Shown piece by piece: positions 1 through 11,639 of a stretch of DNA of 64,000 nucleotides (its first letter is position 1; each line of letters begins with the position of its first letter). Location of the stretch: assembly GCA_903813345.2 (NCBI GenBank), contig CAIIXF020000224.1, forward strand, positions 1-64,000, written 5' to 3'. The translations under genes and the position numbers were made by a program. Under the pieces are notes generated by a model, which was given only the letters and a program-made list of their open reading frames with translations, did no database searches and was not told the DNA's origin. Source of the DNA: Owenia fusiformis (Eukaryota > Annelida > Polychaeta > Sabellida > Oweniidae).

Positions 1-350
1 CATTAAACTCCAAAAATTAGCAGAAATTGATCAAGCGTAACCGAAATCACTAAACCATGACGACTGAAAAAATACTCTTAAATGACTTGGGAGTAAGAAT
101 CAAGTGATCGTTTGGTGAAAGAATGTCTCAAACTCCAGAAATCATCCAAAATCACTCGAGCGTGAAGATTGGAAAAATGCTCTAAATTGACTCAGGAGTA
201 AGAATCAAGTGACCGTTTGGTGAAAAAAAGTCTCAAACTCCATAAATCATCCAAAATCACTCGAGCGTGAAGATTGGAAAAATATTCTAAAATGACTCAA
301 AAGTAAGAATCAAGTGATCGTTTGGAGAAAAAATTAGCACAAATTGATCA
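1..350. repeat. 105-bp tandem repeat
   Basis: About three head-to-tail copies. The anchor CAAGTGAYCGTTTGGTGAAA recurs at 101, 206 and 311, a spacing of 105 bp. Copies differ by scattered substitutions. The array is already in progress at base 1, so it probably continues to the left of the window. No coding potential is seen. Confidence 0.85.
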
Positions 351-597
351 ACTTGACAATTTAAAAATATTCTAAAATAACTTATTATAAATTATACTGT
401 ACTCTGATTGGTTAAAATAATTCTGCAAGTTAAAACCTGTTTGGTTGAAATGGTTCAGCAGTTATCTTTTTTACTGTTTTATCAGTTGGTTATACACCTT
501 TGGCCTATAACAATGAAACATCCATGAAGTAGACAAGATAGCTTATCACATAGTCACCAGGTTACCTTATCAGTGTTTGTTTGATTATCTTATCAAT

Positions 598-795
598 TGA
601 GCTCTCTCTTATCAATTATCAGTAACCTTTGACCAGTTATATCAGAAACCATGGTAGTTATCTTTTTCATTGTCTTATCAGTTTATTATCTCTCTCTTAT
701 CAATTATCAGAAACCTTTGACCATCTTTTTCAGTGTGTTATCAGTTTATTATCTCTCTCTTATCAGTAACCTTTGACCAGTTATATCAGTAACCA
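598..795. repeat. TTATCA-rich tandem repeat
   Basis: Degenerate direct repeats built from TTATCAATTATCAG, AACCTTTGACCAG and TTATCTCTCTC blocks, present about three times with variable spacing. The same TTATCA word is frequent from about 430. No gene seen. Confidence 0.6.
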
Positions 796-796
796 T

Positions 797-900
797 GTGA
801 CCTATGACGTCACTTCCACTTCCGGTGCATCACCTTACCACGTGATCTATGACGTCACTTCCGGTGCACCTGACCTATTACGTCACTTCCGGTGCACCAT
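797..900. repeat. CRE-containing short repeats
   Basis: Three related units share CCTATGACGTCACTTCC followed by GGTGCACC. They contain TGACGTCA at 805-812 and 850-857 and the variant TTACGTCA at 878-885. TGACGTCA is the palindromic CREB/ATF site. Whether it acts here is unknown, because the copies are simply members of a small tandem repeat. Confidence 0.6.
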
Positions 901-3649
901 GGTGCACTGGAACAGTACCGGTGCCGGTAGGGGGTCGAAAGGCCCGCCGTATACTACTGTGATTTTGGCCATTTTTTGATCAAAATTGTCACAAGTGAAC
1001 CCCCCTGGAATTCATCAAAAAGTGACCCCCCCCCCCCTTGGCAATCCTGGCTACGGGTCTGGGGTATATCTCTCAAAGTTGTCTTTAAATTTGACTAGTT
1101 TAGTATAAAGATCTTAGGTAAGTTGTTATTATTATAAACCGTACGATGGGGGAAAATTTTGCTTAGGGTCACAATATTACACGTTCAGGTTTTACTAAAT
1201 GCATGTAGCTGAATCTCTCTTAATACATTTCTGAAAGATAACGCAAACCCTTAATTATTAACTTTCAAATATAAACAATGAAACAAGTAACTGAAAATTA
1301 ACATGATGTATGAACGCCAAGTAACCCACTGACTCTTGGGATTCGAAAGTCAGTTGTGGTTGCAAATGGTCCAATGCATTCATTAAATTAATTATAACTA
1401 AATATTTTTCAGAACTGCGTCGAATTCCACAATGCATTTACTCCTGTCTGTAGTGAAGGCTTGCACCAACCCCTTCGGCCTCGCCTCTCTTCCTGCTATC
1501 CCTCTCGTAGCATCCCGCTATCCTGAAATGTATATTATATTAAACAGACGAATTTCATGTACATTGTATTAATTGATGCATCATAATTATTAATTGTATG
1601 ATGGATTAATTGTTATTTACAATTATTTTGAATACCAAACAAAACCCTTTTATGTCCTTCTTATACTCTTGGTATCTTTCTTTTTCACCTGAAACATGCT
1701 GAGCAGACATGCGATGCCATGGTTTATCATGATGCTTTTATATAGGCTATTAATTATAGTTATCTTTGCAATATAAAACTGGTATGCTTATGCAAAACCA
1801 AATTGGACTGATATAAAGGGGTATTGTTTCATTATGTGGACTTGAGAAAGGCCGACATACTCTTGCTTCCAGTTCCAACCCAAAACTTAAAATAGGAAGT
1901 TATCAAGATTCAAAAACACGATCGCTTATTAAACAATACGCTTGTAAAATCCCGGCGATCAAATGCAATCAAACTTTCGCAATCGGGTGCCTAATTAGTA
2001 TTTTGATCTCCGAAGTTTTACTGGACTTTTCAATGAACTCGTGATAAGCAAACGCAATCAAATAAACATGTTTCTAGTAAATTTGAAATAGAGTAAAACC
2101 CAGGGAAAAAAATCGCGTGGTGATTAGATTATTTCATAGGAATTTGGCATGTTTCAATTTTGAAATAGCAAAAGTCTGTCTCGGAAGAATTTACCAAGCA
2201 TTCCCTACTTCAATGCGTTTTTATTGCGAGGGCCGTTTAGCGCCGATACGACCTCATTAGGGTTGTGCTTTTTTCGTTTTATTAATATAAATGTTATGAA
2301 ATGTGGAGTTCACAAGTGACACTATAATGAATTATTTTTAGGTTTACAATGCATATTTGGCTTTTCCCTCTAAAAGTTTAAAATTCATCTTTATACTTTT
2401 CTTGATTCAATAAGATTAACGTTGGATCCCAGACAGTTATCAAATTCTCAGACATTTGATTAGTCTAGATGTTTGTACTTCCTTTGATCAGTGGCTGGTG
2501 TGACTAGAATTCGAATCGAATCTGTTTCATTTTTATGTAAATTGAAAGGAATAAAGTTTTATTTTAAGTGTTTTAACAATATTAACGTTTGGCGTGCAGC
2601 GCAACTTCATACACAATCAAGGAACAGAATACAGGTATAATAACATGCCTTTTATTTTCAAGCTCGAGCAATATCCCTGTTATAAACCCAAAATACGGTC
2701 CTTGGCAGAAATGGTCTTGCAACAAACCTGTATGTGCCCGCTTGTCAGTGTAACTAATAAATAAAAAGTACTGAATATAAAATACATGTACGATTCTGAA
2801 TAAAAACTTTAAGAACGTGGTTTGCGTTATTCATTTATTTATTTAAACAAACGCTCTCATCTTTGAACTTCATGAAGAGTAATTAAATCCGATCTGAGAT
2901 TTGAAATCGGGAATAACAGATACATACATACATAATAACAAAAGATATACGTTCCTAAATAAAAAAACAGGAGAAGAATCTAGATTACAATCCAATAAAC
3001 AATATCAAGTTTAAAATCCGACAATACACTCCGGCCGTAAAAGTTTCTGAATTTAATAACAACGTATGTGACTGTGTAATTATATCCATTGATGTTGTAA
3101 ACTATACTACGGTTTAAGCAGAATTTGCTCCTTGAATAATTCCTGCCTCGATAGTGTAGGGATCGATCACATCAGGTAGGCCATCATAAGAGGGAGGTTT
3201 TCACATAAGTCAGAGAGTATGTTAAAGGACACTCTTCTTCTCACTGACCTTGTAACATTGTTCTATAGTTAATACCATGCACAATTTAACAGTACCATAT
3301 AATAAAAAAAAAACATATATTAAAGGTGCAACAATGAGTGCAAAGCGGCCATTAAATGATCATGGACCATTTATTAAAGTTTGGATTGCCCGCCCTATTT
3401 TTCCCATTTTTTAATTTTTGTATAATCTCTCATTAGGCCTATAGCTCAAAATATCACTAGGGACCAAGGGAGAAACCTAGAATTGTGTCATGGAATAAGC
3501 TGTTCAGAATGTCAGTCGCTTGCCGTCGGGAGACCGCATCGCTCACTGGAATAGCGTACCAATGTTAATAATAGCCTAGTGTCATTGCTATAAACTGCTA
3601 TTTGATTGGTCGATTCAGTACCATGTGATCAAAAATACCATAACGTATA
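901..3649. other. no gene recognised
   Basis: AT-rich sequence with a C13 tract near 1028-1040. I see no convincing exon, RNA gene or repeat boundary. A short pyrimidine-rich patch at 1420-1520 is discussed under rejected items. Confidence 0.5.
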
Positions 3650-3653
3650 TTAA

Positions 3654-3946
3654 CCTCTTGAATATCCAGAGTGACGGATATATCCGTCACAAATGAAATA
3701 AGACTGGTGCCCAGAGGGACGAGAAAATCCGTCACAAAATTTTTCACAAAAATTGCTCTCATTTGAACAATTTTCATCCAATTTACACAAAAATTGTTTT
3801 AAAACGTGTAGAAATGATCTCTGCCGTCCACCTTTACTAAGCTGAGCATCTAAAGTTGTATAGGTATGTAATAAAATGTCAAAAGGTGGCAAAAAATAAA
3901 AAATTCTCTGGTTTCATGCCAATTTTAGAGCCTGGGATTCAAGAGG
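3654..3946. mobile_element. piggyBac-type MITE, copy 1
   Basis: The element is 293 bp. Its left end CCTCTTGAAT and right end ATTCAAGAGG are perfect inverted repeats. It is flanked by TTAA at 3650-3653 and 3947-3950, the target duplication of piggyBac-like transposons. A second copy of identical length lies at 33240-33532. The minus-strand open frame inside is also kept in the other copy, but it spans the element from end to end and matches no transposase, so I treat it as fortuitous. Such elements are mobilised by a transposase encoded elsewhere. Confidence 0.85.
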
Positions 3947-4062
3947 TTAAAGTTCTATTTGGATTTTAAAAGACGTATTGCCGGGCGTATTTTCCGCCCG
4001 GGAATTCTGACAACTGTACTGGACGAAAACATCGGGAGACCGCTCCGCCCACTGTCTGAAGC

Positions 4063-4520
4063 CAATGTTTTTGCTATAAATCAAACCACGGGGATCTACA
4101 CGACCTGTGATTTAAATACATGTTAGTAAAGTGATCATCAAAATGAATGTCCCTGCTTGCTTTTAAAAATAAGTTTTCATGCGTTATAGGCCTATACAAA
4201 TTGAACGGGGGGGGGGAGTAATGTGTCTAAAGACATGATAATAATATGTTACTTCATTTTATTTCATATAATTACTCCAAATTTTCCCATTTCACTCTTC
4301 AGAGTTATTGAATTCCTTTTTAAAATATACGAATTCGTGAATTTGTTCCATCGTATGTATTACTCCCCCTTCCCTGTTCACGGCAACCGCATTCGTATGG
4401 TACGTGTACATGTACATTAAACTAACAAGAAAGCAATAACACTAGTTTTGTGATAATAACGTCCCTTATAAGTATTTGTTTTCGGCTCGTGTAGATCACT
4501 GATTTATAGCAAAAACATTG
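4063..4520. mobile_element. inverted-repeat element (MITE-like)
   Basis: The left arm CAATGTTTTTGCTATAAATC (from 4063), then GATCTACACGA, is repeated in reverse complement at 4488-4520. The enclosed stretch is non-coding. No clear target duplication is visible, so the family is unknown and the borders are approximate. Related GGGAGACCGC fragments lie nearby at 3528 and 4033. Confidence 0.55.
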
Positions 4521-5153
4521 ATTTTGCACGTTGGTGACGATGAACCCTTTTATTAGATGTCATGATGTTTGCAGCGCCTATTGTATTCTTTAAGCAATTC
4601 AAGAGTAAACTTTCTCTTTATCTTGAAAAAAAATCTTCTAGATTTGTTGAATTTTCTTGCAGAAATCGACGCCTCATTTTATCCGATCAAAAAGCGTAAT
4701 GTTGCATTTATACAGTTTCATTTTACATTCTATGGCCGAGATCTTAACTTTAACTGGTTACAGCAACTGCTCAACGGACGCTCAGCGTTATGTTTTAGGC
4801 ATCTTTACGCGATTTTTATTGAACCGTTCATTTCATTAAAATATTTCAAATCATAAAATATATTTTAGTTACATAAAATGAGGTAAGTGGATTGAGACAA
4901 AATATCCTTGTATCTCTTTTGAAAGGATCGGGCGGTGGTTAATAGTCACAAATAGTTTATTCCGATTAGCTAAACATTTTACATAATGAGTTTTATATTG
5001 AAATTGTTTTGAATGGCGATGAATTCTGATAACAAAAGAGAAAACTTGAACTACTCGCATTTTTGCGTTTAGTAATCAGTCACAATCAAAATATTTACCG
5101 TTCATGTTTAGGTTCCAGACGCTTGGCGCCCGCTAAGTTAACAATTAAAATAT

Positions 5154-5222
5154 CAGAACAGGTTATTTGCCGAATAATAGGTTACACACTCTCAGAACCG
5201 GTTATTCGCCGAATAATAGGTT
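5154..5222. repeat. 39-bp direct repeat
   Basis: Two copies of CAGAAC(A/C)GGTTATT(T/C)GCCGAATAATAGGTT at 5154-5183 and 5193-5222. Confidence 0.7.
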
Positions 5223-5520
5223 GAAGTCCTAGAATAATGTATGAATAATATTTTTTCTTGTAGAATATAATACAATGCAATCTTAGTTGAGAAATTATTA
5301 TACGCGTTTAGAAGAAGTATAAGATGCAAGAAAAACGTTTATATTTAATTATTTTCTTCTATACTTTAAATAAGATGTTATATTACACCGATTTATTCGG
5401 AAAAAAATACACCAATATAAAACAGCTGGTAATTATAGGATATATTAGATTACCTCACCATCTATATTGCCATATCTACGGTAATATTTCCTATGATTTT
5501 CATAGTTGTTTGCAGTGTAG

Positions 5521-7558
5521 ATAAAAAATTGACCCAATTTCCGAGCGACCCGGCCTCTAACCTTGATAAACCATATACTTGTCTTTACTGGAGACCTCAT
5601 CGTTTCTGAGAAAACGTGGTTAGAAAAATAAAAATAAGAAAAAGAAAAGCTACGAAAACAATATACTCCAGATTTCATCTGGAGTATAATAAGGGAAAAA
5701 GTAAAGGCTTATAACTCGAGAAATAATGGACCGATTTCAATTTAGTTTACAGTTCTGAAATGCTCATGACGTCCGCTTTCAAGGCAGATTGCAGGCGATC
5801 GAATTCGATGTTTTACGGAGACCCCAGAAGTCAAAAGATGTCAACATTTTCGATATTCGACACGTTTGGCCTTTTTGAGCTCTTATATCTCAAAACTGGT
5901 GGATAATCTTTGAAAATAACGATATACTAAAACGTATAGAAGCTTTAAAGGAATGCCTTCCCCGAATTTTAGACGAAAATATTGAAGTGTAAGGCGTCTA
6001 TCGGCAAAACTAATGAAATTACATAGATTGTGACTTTGACCATTAAGCATACAAATTTTGAGTTTACTGACATTTTTAGGTCTCTAATGAATCGTTTTTA
6101 TCTATATTAAAGTGAAAATTATGATTTTGAAAAGTTGACATTTTTCACTTTAAAAGGCCGTAGAAAGTCAACGGGTCGTCGGATTTCAATTCAGTTTGTA
6201 GATTCGGAATCCTGAGAAAATTTCCCATTATTTTGACACCTTACACGTTGAATTCGGAGAACTTTATTTTCTGACCTTCTTTCCGGACGCCATATCTCAA
6301 AATTGGGAAGAGTAATCGAAAAAAGGTCCCAGGTTTTTTTCATAGGTTTATTTCAAAGGAATGCAATGGAACATAAATCGAGACGTAAAACTGAAGAATA
6401 ATGGAGAAAACTGGAAAAATTACGTTTTGACCTAGTTCTTGACCTTTGACCTAGATAAAAAATTGACCCAATTTCCGAGCGACCCGGCCTCTAACCTTGA
6501 TGACCATATACTTGTCTTTACTGGAGACCTCATAGTTTCTGAGAAAACGTGGTTAGAAAAATAAAAATAAGAAAAAGAAAAGCTACGAAAACAACATACT
6601 CCAGATTTCATCTGGAGTATAATAAGGGAAAAAGTAAAGGCTTATAACTCGAGAAATAATGGACCGATTTCAATTTGGTTTACAATTCTGAAATGCTCAT
6701 GACGTCCGCTTTCAAGGCAGATTGCAGGCGATCGAATTCGATGTTTTACGGAGACCTCAGAAGTCAAAAGATGTCAAAATTTTCGATATTCGACACGTTT
6801 GGCCTTTTTGAGTTCTTATATCTCAAAACTGGTGGATAATCTTTGAAAATAACGATTTACTAAAACGTATAGAAGCTTTAAAGGAATGCTTTCCCCGAAT
6901 TTTAGACGAAAATATTGAAGTGTAAGGCGTGTATCGGCAAAACTAATGAAATTACATAGATTGTGACCTTGACCTTTCAGCTTAAAAATTTTGAGTTTAC
7001 TGACATTTTTAGGTCTCTAATGAATCGTTTTTATCTATATTAAAGTGAAAATTATGATTTTTAAAAGTTGACATTTTTCACTTTAAAAGGCCGTAGAGAG
7101 TCAACGGGTCGTCGGATTTCAATTCGGTTTGTAGATTCGGAATCCTGAGAAAAGTTCCCATCATTTTGACACCTTACACGTTGAATTCGGAGAACTTTAT
7201 TTTCCGACCTTCTTTCCGAACGCCATATCTCAAAATTGGGAAGAGTAATCGAAAAAAGGTCCCATGTTTTTTTTCATAGGTTTATTTCAAAGGAATGCAA
7301 TGGAACATAAATCGAGACGTGAAACTGAAGAATAAGGGAGAAAACTGGAAAAATTACGTTTTGACCTAGTTCTTGACCTTTGACCTAGATAAAAAATTGA
7401 CCCAATTTCCGAGCGACCCGGCCTCTAACCTTGATAAACCATATACTTGTCTTTACTGGAGACATCATAGTTTCTGAGAAAACGTGGTTAGAAAAATAAA
7501 AATAAGAAAAAGAAAAGCTACGAAAACAATATACTCCATATTTCATCTGGAGTATAAT
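5521..7558. repeat. 934-bp tandem repeat (2.2 copies)
   Basis: The unit start ATAAAAAATTGACCCAATTT occurs at 5521, 6455 and 7389, exactly 934 bp apart. The third copy stops after about 170 bp. Each copy carries a perfect or near-perfect hairpin ATACTCCAGAT-TTC-ATCTGGAGTAT (5663-5687, 6596-6620, 7531-7555). Internal text such as 'GCCATATCTCAAAATTGGGA' and 'GATTCGGAATCCTGAGAA' is shared with the repeats at 33538-34803 and 43321-44720. The array is therefore part of a dispersed family. Unit-to-unit divergence is low, which suggests recent amplification. Confidence 0.9.
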
Positions 7559-7583
7559 AAAGAAGAATACTGGCAAAAACAAT

Positions 7584-7661
7584 AGACTCCAGATTTTCAA
7601 TCTGGAGTCTAATAAGAAAACAGGCAAAAGCAATATACTCAAGATTTTCAATCTGGAGTCT
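7584..7661 (+). repeat. two further terminal hairpins
   Basis: AGACTCCAGATT-TTC-AATCTGGAGTCT at 7584-7610 is a 12-bp perfect stem. A slightly mismatched copy lies at 7636-7661. Both are preceded by GCAAAA(A/G)CAATA and followed by TAATAA, as are the hairpins of the 934-bp array and the one at 34774-34796. They look like repeated 3' ends of one element family. Confidence 0.75.
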
Positions 7662-7675
7662 AATAAAGGAACCCT

Positions 7676-8538
7676 TGATTAAACATGGTATATTTCGACT
7701 TTTTGAGTTAACTAGACTGTAGTTCATATAATAATTGTTCTAAAAATGTTCTTTTTAACATAAAATTATTTTTGCAAAAACACATTTTTACCCCAAAACT
7801 TACTTCGACACCTATTTCATCTTGGCAAAACTCAGTATCAACAAAAGGACCATTTACCTTTCAATTATATACCATGATTAAGCTGCTCGTCAAAATATGT
7901 TAATGGCCATCATGTTTTGAACACACTCGTTTTAGTCGATATTACATGCAAATCACAAAGAAAAAATTATTAAGCTCCCAAAATCCCCCTAGTTGATTAA
8001 ACATGGTATATTTTGACTTTTGAGAGTCAACTAGTCTGTATTGTATATAATACATTTTCAAAAACATTTTTTATCAATTTAATTTTTTTGCAAAAAAACT
8101 TATTTTTTACCCCAAAACGCACTTTGACACTTATTTCATCTTGGCAAATCTCAGTATCAATAAAGGCACCCTTTACCTTTCAATTATTAACCATGGTTAA
8201 GCTGCTCGTCAAAATGTGTTAACGATGTCATCATATTTTGAACACACTCGTTTTAGTCGATATTGCATATTCCAAAGAAAAAAACTATTAAGGTCCCAAA
8301 ATCACCCAAAGTTGATTAAACATGGTATATTTCGACTTTTGAGAGTCAACTAGACTGTATTTTATATAATAAGTTTTCAAAAATGTTTTTTTTATTAATT
8401 AAAAAAAAAAATGCAAAAACAGATTTTTTATCCAAAAAGTCACTTCGACACCTTTTTCATCTTGGCAAATCTCAGTATCAATAAAGAAACCCTTTACCTT
8501 TCATTTGATTACCATGGTTAAGGTGCTCGTCAAAATGT
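7676..8538. repeat. 318-bp tandem repeat (2.7 copies)
   Basis: TTGATTAAACATGGTATATT recurs at about 7676, 7993 and 8313 (spacings 317 and 320). Conserved internal blocks are CATCTTGGCAAA, TTTACCTTTCA and GCTCGTCAAAAT. The last copy is cut at about 8538. It abuts the hairpin array but is not homologous to it. Non-coding. Confidence 0.85.
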
Positions 8539-9499
8539 AAGATTTCATTTTATTTTATACATACCTATTCTAGACTATGACCAAATTATGTTATATCATG
8601 ATGTGTTCAAATTCTTTTACTGATATATATGTTCAATGATGACTACATCATATGTTAAATCAAACCATGTCTAATTATTTTGCTGGTGTATGTACACGCT
8701 GGTTTGTTGTTCAGTTGTAGATACTTAACATGTTGTATTTTATGTGTTCAAAACATATACTCAACAGATACAATATTTTATGATAAAGTAGCAGGAGATG
8801 AATACGAATATGGAATTACCTACAAATCCTTGAAGATATGATCCCTCAAAAGCCCGCGTTACCAAAATACTAGTATTGGCCTCAGGATAATCCCAATATC
8901 CTGAACCTCATATAGGATAATCTCTATATATTAACCTCAATGTAAGTGAATATTTGGTATTTATTTTAGAGATCGGTGTGTGAGGTCATAATTTCATGAA
9001 CCTCCATAGTTTTATTAGGGTTACCACAATGCGAATAATTGAATATCGATACATATCTACGATAGTGACCTCACTATACGGTACAAATGATACGATACAG
9101 CGTGAATCATAAAACTCTAAACTACATTCAAATGTGTTACTTTTGGTGTCACTAAATAATTGTTCAAGGTCAAATGCGCCAAGGTTCTTCATTTTAAATA
9201 ACTCATGTATTATTCTATACATCAAGATTGTTGCTTAAGCATGTTTGTATGCACAGACACGTCGGTATATTAGGATTTTTCACCAAAAGGGAGCATTCAT
9301 GGAGCACCTTTTGCACATTTTGATTTTGCACCCTACAATACAATACTTTATGCGCAATTTTATTCTTATCCTGAATGTTCCACCTCTCATTCAACATGAT
9401 CCAGCAAGCATTCGATTTTAAATTGAAACATTTTTAATTGGAAAACTCTCACTTACTCAATGGTAATCCGAAAGCAATAATTCATATTTGACCTGACAT
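8539..9499. other. no gene recognised
   Basis: AT-rich sequence. Minus-strand open frames near 8986-9397 are short, overlap each other and show no domain, so I see no supportable gene. Confidence 0.5.
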
Positions 9500-9649
9500 T
9501 AAACTTCCCTTCGGGTTTTTAACCAATCAAAGTTCAGGTTAAATTAAACGCGCATGCGCACAACATTGCTGATATCAATATTTCTTCTCTCGTTTAATGA
9601 ATTGAATCTAACATACTGTGCTCACTGCTTAGATACATATTGACAAGTA
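9500..9649 (+). promoter_or_regulatory. promoter-like patch with candidate first exon
   Basis: An AACCAATCAAAG (CCAAT-type) motif at about 9521 is followed at about 9551 by CGCGCATGCGCA, which fits the NRF-1 palindromic consensus. About 90 bp later comes CAA|GTAAGTT at 9649/9650, a strong splice-donor sequence. Together these resemble a TATA-less promoter with a short untranslated first exon on the plus strand. The LTR array begins 200 bp downstream and would sit in the first intron. This is motif inference only, and no protein is associated with it. Confidence 0.25.
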
Positions 9650-9848
9650 AGTTATAACTTCAAATCAAAATATTCGGCCATCTCTTTGTTTTTGACCTGG
9701 ATAAGGAGAAAGAAAACTTGAAGTTGTGTACTTTTGAAAACCGATCACTCAAGCTCTTAATTGCCGCTAATGTTGTAAATCGTTGGCAATCAGCTGAATG
9801 TGTATATTTATGTTATTATAAGAAATAAATCGAATACATGAAAAACAA

Positions 9849-10550
9849 TGTGAACGACCGAACGACTAGATTTGTGGTGTACGTCAATTTATTCACTTTA
9901 CAGAGCCAGAGGGGCTAGAAACAAATCATAACAAGCAATTACAATATAATAATAACATTGCATGAAATGGCATTGGCAAGGCTTATCAATATTACAGTAC
10001 GAAATGGCATTGGCATTGGCAAGGCTTATCAATATTACAGTACGAAATGGCATTGGCAAGTTTATTTGAAACACAATCTAATTTGACTATTTTACATTTG
10101 ACAACATGAATGCTAACTTAATTGAATGTTTGGCATGTTAACTTACAGAACTGGCTCTTGCTTTGAGCTTGAGGGAAATGTGGGAACCAATGGTGGTGAA
10201 TCTGTGGCCTAACACACTGCCTGAATTAAAATTACAATACATTTCTAAGTTGACAAAAATACCATAAATGATTGGTAAAATATCAGAAATATGTGTTGTA
10301 TTTAATCAAGTAATATCTAATAAAGCATATAAAAGTAAGATAAAGAGTGGATGGCTTACCAATATGAACGATTGTGGATGATTTTGTAGATTTTCTGGAG
10401 AGGTAAAAATATATATGTGGCTATTGTAGTGACTGTAAGCAAGAGGAAGTTGCACATTTATGTGCCAGCTATTTATGTGAATTGAAACATGAAATCTATA
10501 TAGTGCCATCTATAAATGCAACTATAAACTTTAAAGTGCAGTTGGTCACA
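9849..10550 (-). repeat. LTR 1 (3'-most on minus strand)
   Basis: This is a 702-bp LTR. On the minus strand it contains CTATATAG near 10497-10504 as a possible TATA element and AATAAA at 9888-9893 about 40 bp before its end, consistent with an R/U5 polyadenylation signal. A 37-bp internal direct repeat (GAAATGGCATTGGCAAGGCT and following bases) lies at about 9964-10060. Confidence 0.85.
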
Positions 10551-11205
10551 TCCACGCGGACAACGTTGACAGACCATCACAGTTAAATATTACTTTGTTT
10601 TTATGACCAAAAGTGTACATGGTTATACAATTCTAAAGTTAAATGTTAATGAATTCTGAGAATTATGCCTTTAAAACATATGCCATTAAAAGTAATGCTT
10701 TTTACATAAATGAATGCCAAAATAATGCCTTAATATGCCATTTTACATTTTAATACAAAATGTGTTGCCATTTACTGGCTTTTTAGCCCAAAATGTACAC
10801 CCCAAAATACAAAAATACCTTAACTATGTGCAACTATGTACATACCGGCGCGCAAAACACTATTGCTTCAGAATATATTTGTGGTTTTAGGCCACTTATG
10901 AAATTGAAATACATTAAGAGCAAGTTGTGTTATCGTAATATGTAATTCATACACTTTTTATGTGCATTTTAATTGGTTTATAATATCATACACTTTATAT
11001 GTGCATTTTTAAGATCATTAATTCAAAAATGGGCTTACATGTATAAGTGATCCATATTTGTAATTAGTTATATTAGGCAACACAATAATAGTAATATTAA
11101 TGTAAAAACTCCTACATTACCGACCAATTAAGATAAGTAATTGTACTGTCTACCGACCAATTAAGGCAAGTAATTTTACTGATATATCTTCTCATACAAT
11201 TAATA

Positions 11206-11593
11206 CTATGTATATGTTAACCTATCAGGCCTTTGTCTAATTCGTGTTGACCTTCGCAGAGCGGATGGGTCCTCCTTCTCCCTCTGATTTTTTGAAAAAA
11301 AATAAAATTTCAAAACTGCCATCAGAACTGGAGTCATCACTGCCACTTTCAGAAGTTGTAGATTCATTTCCACTAGATACTTCATGGTCAACGTCATCAG
11401 AATCCGAAGTGTCATCATTAGATGTAGCATATAACTTCAAGTTTTTTAAATTTACAACCTGAGTATCCAGTCGGAGTATCTCCTCATCTTGCTGTTTCTT
11501 TTCCTTTTGCAGCCTCATGTACGCCTCTTTGTATTTGTCCTCACTTGTTGGTGTAGCCATCCTTATGTGCGTATTGTACTCAATTTGTACCAA
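11206..11593 (-). pseudogene. gag-like/pol-end chimeric frame, copy 1
   Basis: Translation likely starts at the ATG at 11558-11560 (MATPTSEDKYKEAY) rather than 11 codons earlier. A charged coiled-coil-like stretch (MRLQKEKKQQDEEILRLD) leads into an acidic Ser/Asp/Glu tract. The frame then meets a T7/A8 homopolymer run near 11290-11305. One frame ends shortly after (SEGEGGPIRSAKVNTN). The overlapping frame continues to PSALRRSTRIRQRPDRLTYT and a stop at 11206. The motif 'LRRSTRxRxxPdRL' is typical of the C-terminal tail of LTR-retrotransposon Pol. I infer a fusion of the start of gag to the end of pol by a large internal deletion, with a homopolymer frameshift. What protein, if any, is made is unknown. 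Confidence 0.5.
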
Positions 11594-11639
11594 TAAAGTA
11601 TGATAGTAGTATATACATACAACTAACCTATTTTTGTAA

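Noticed and set aside
1395-1575. Possible exon after TTTTTCAG at about 1410 with a 47-codon frame MHLLLSVVKACTNPFG
   Set aside because: No homology recognised, no partner exon and no conserved signal beyond a chance acceptor.
7385-7727. Minus-strand open frames over the hairpins
   Set aside because: Peptides repeat because the hairpin units repeat. The same frame recurs in the 934-bp copies.
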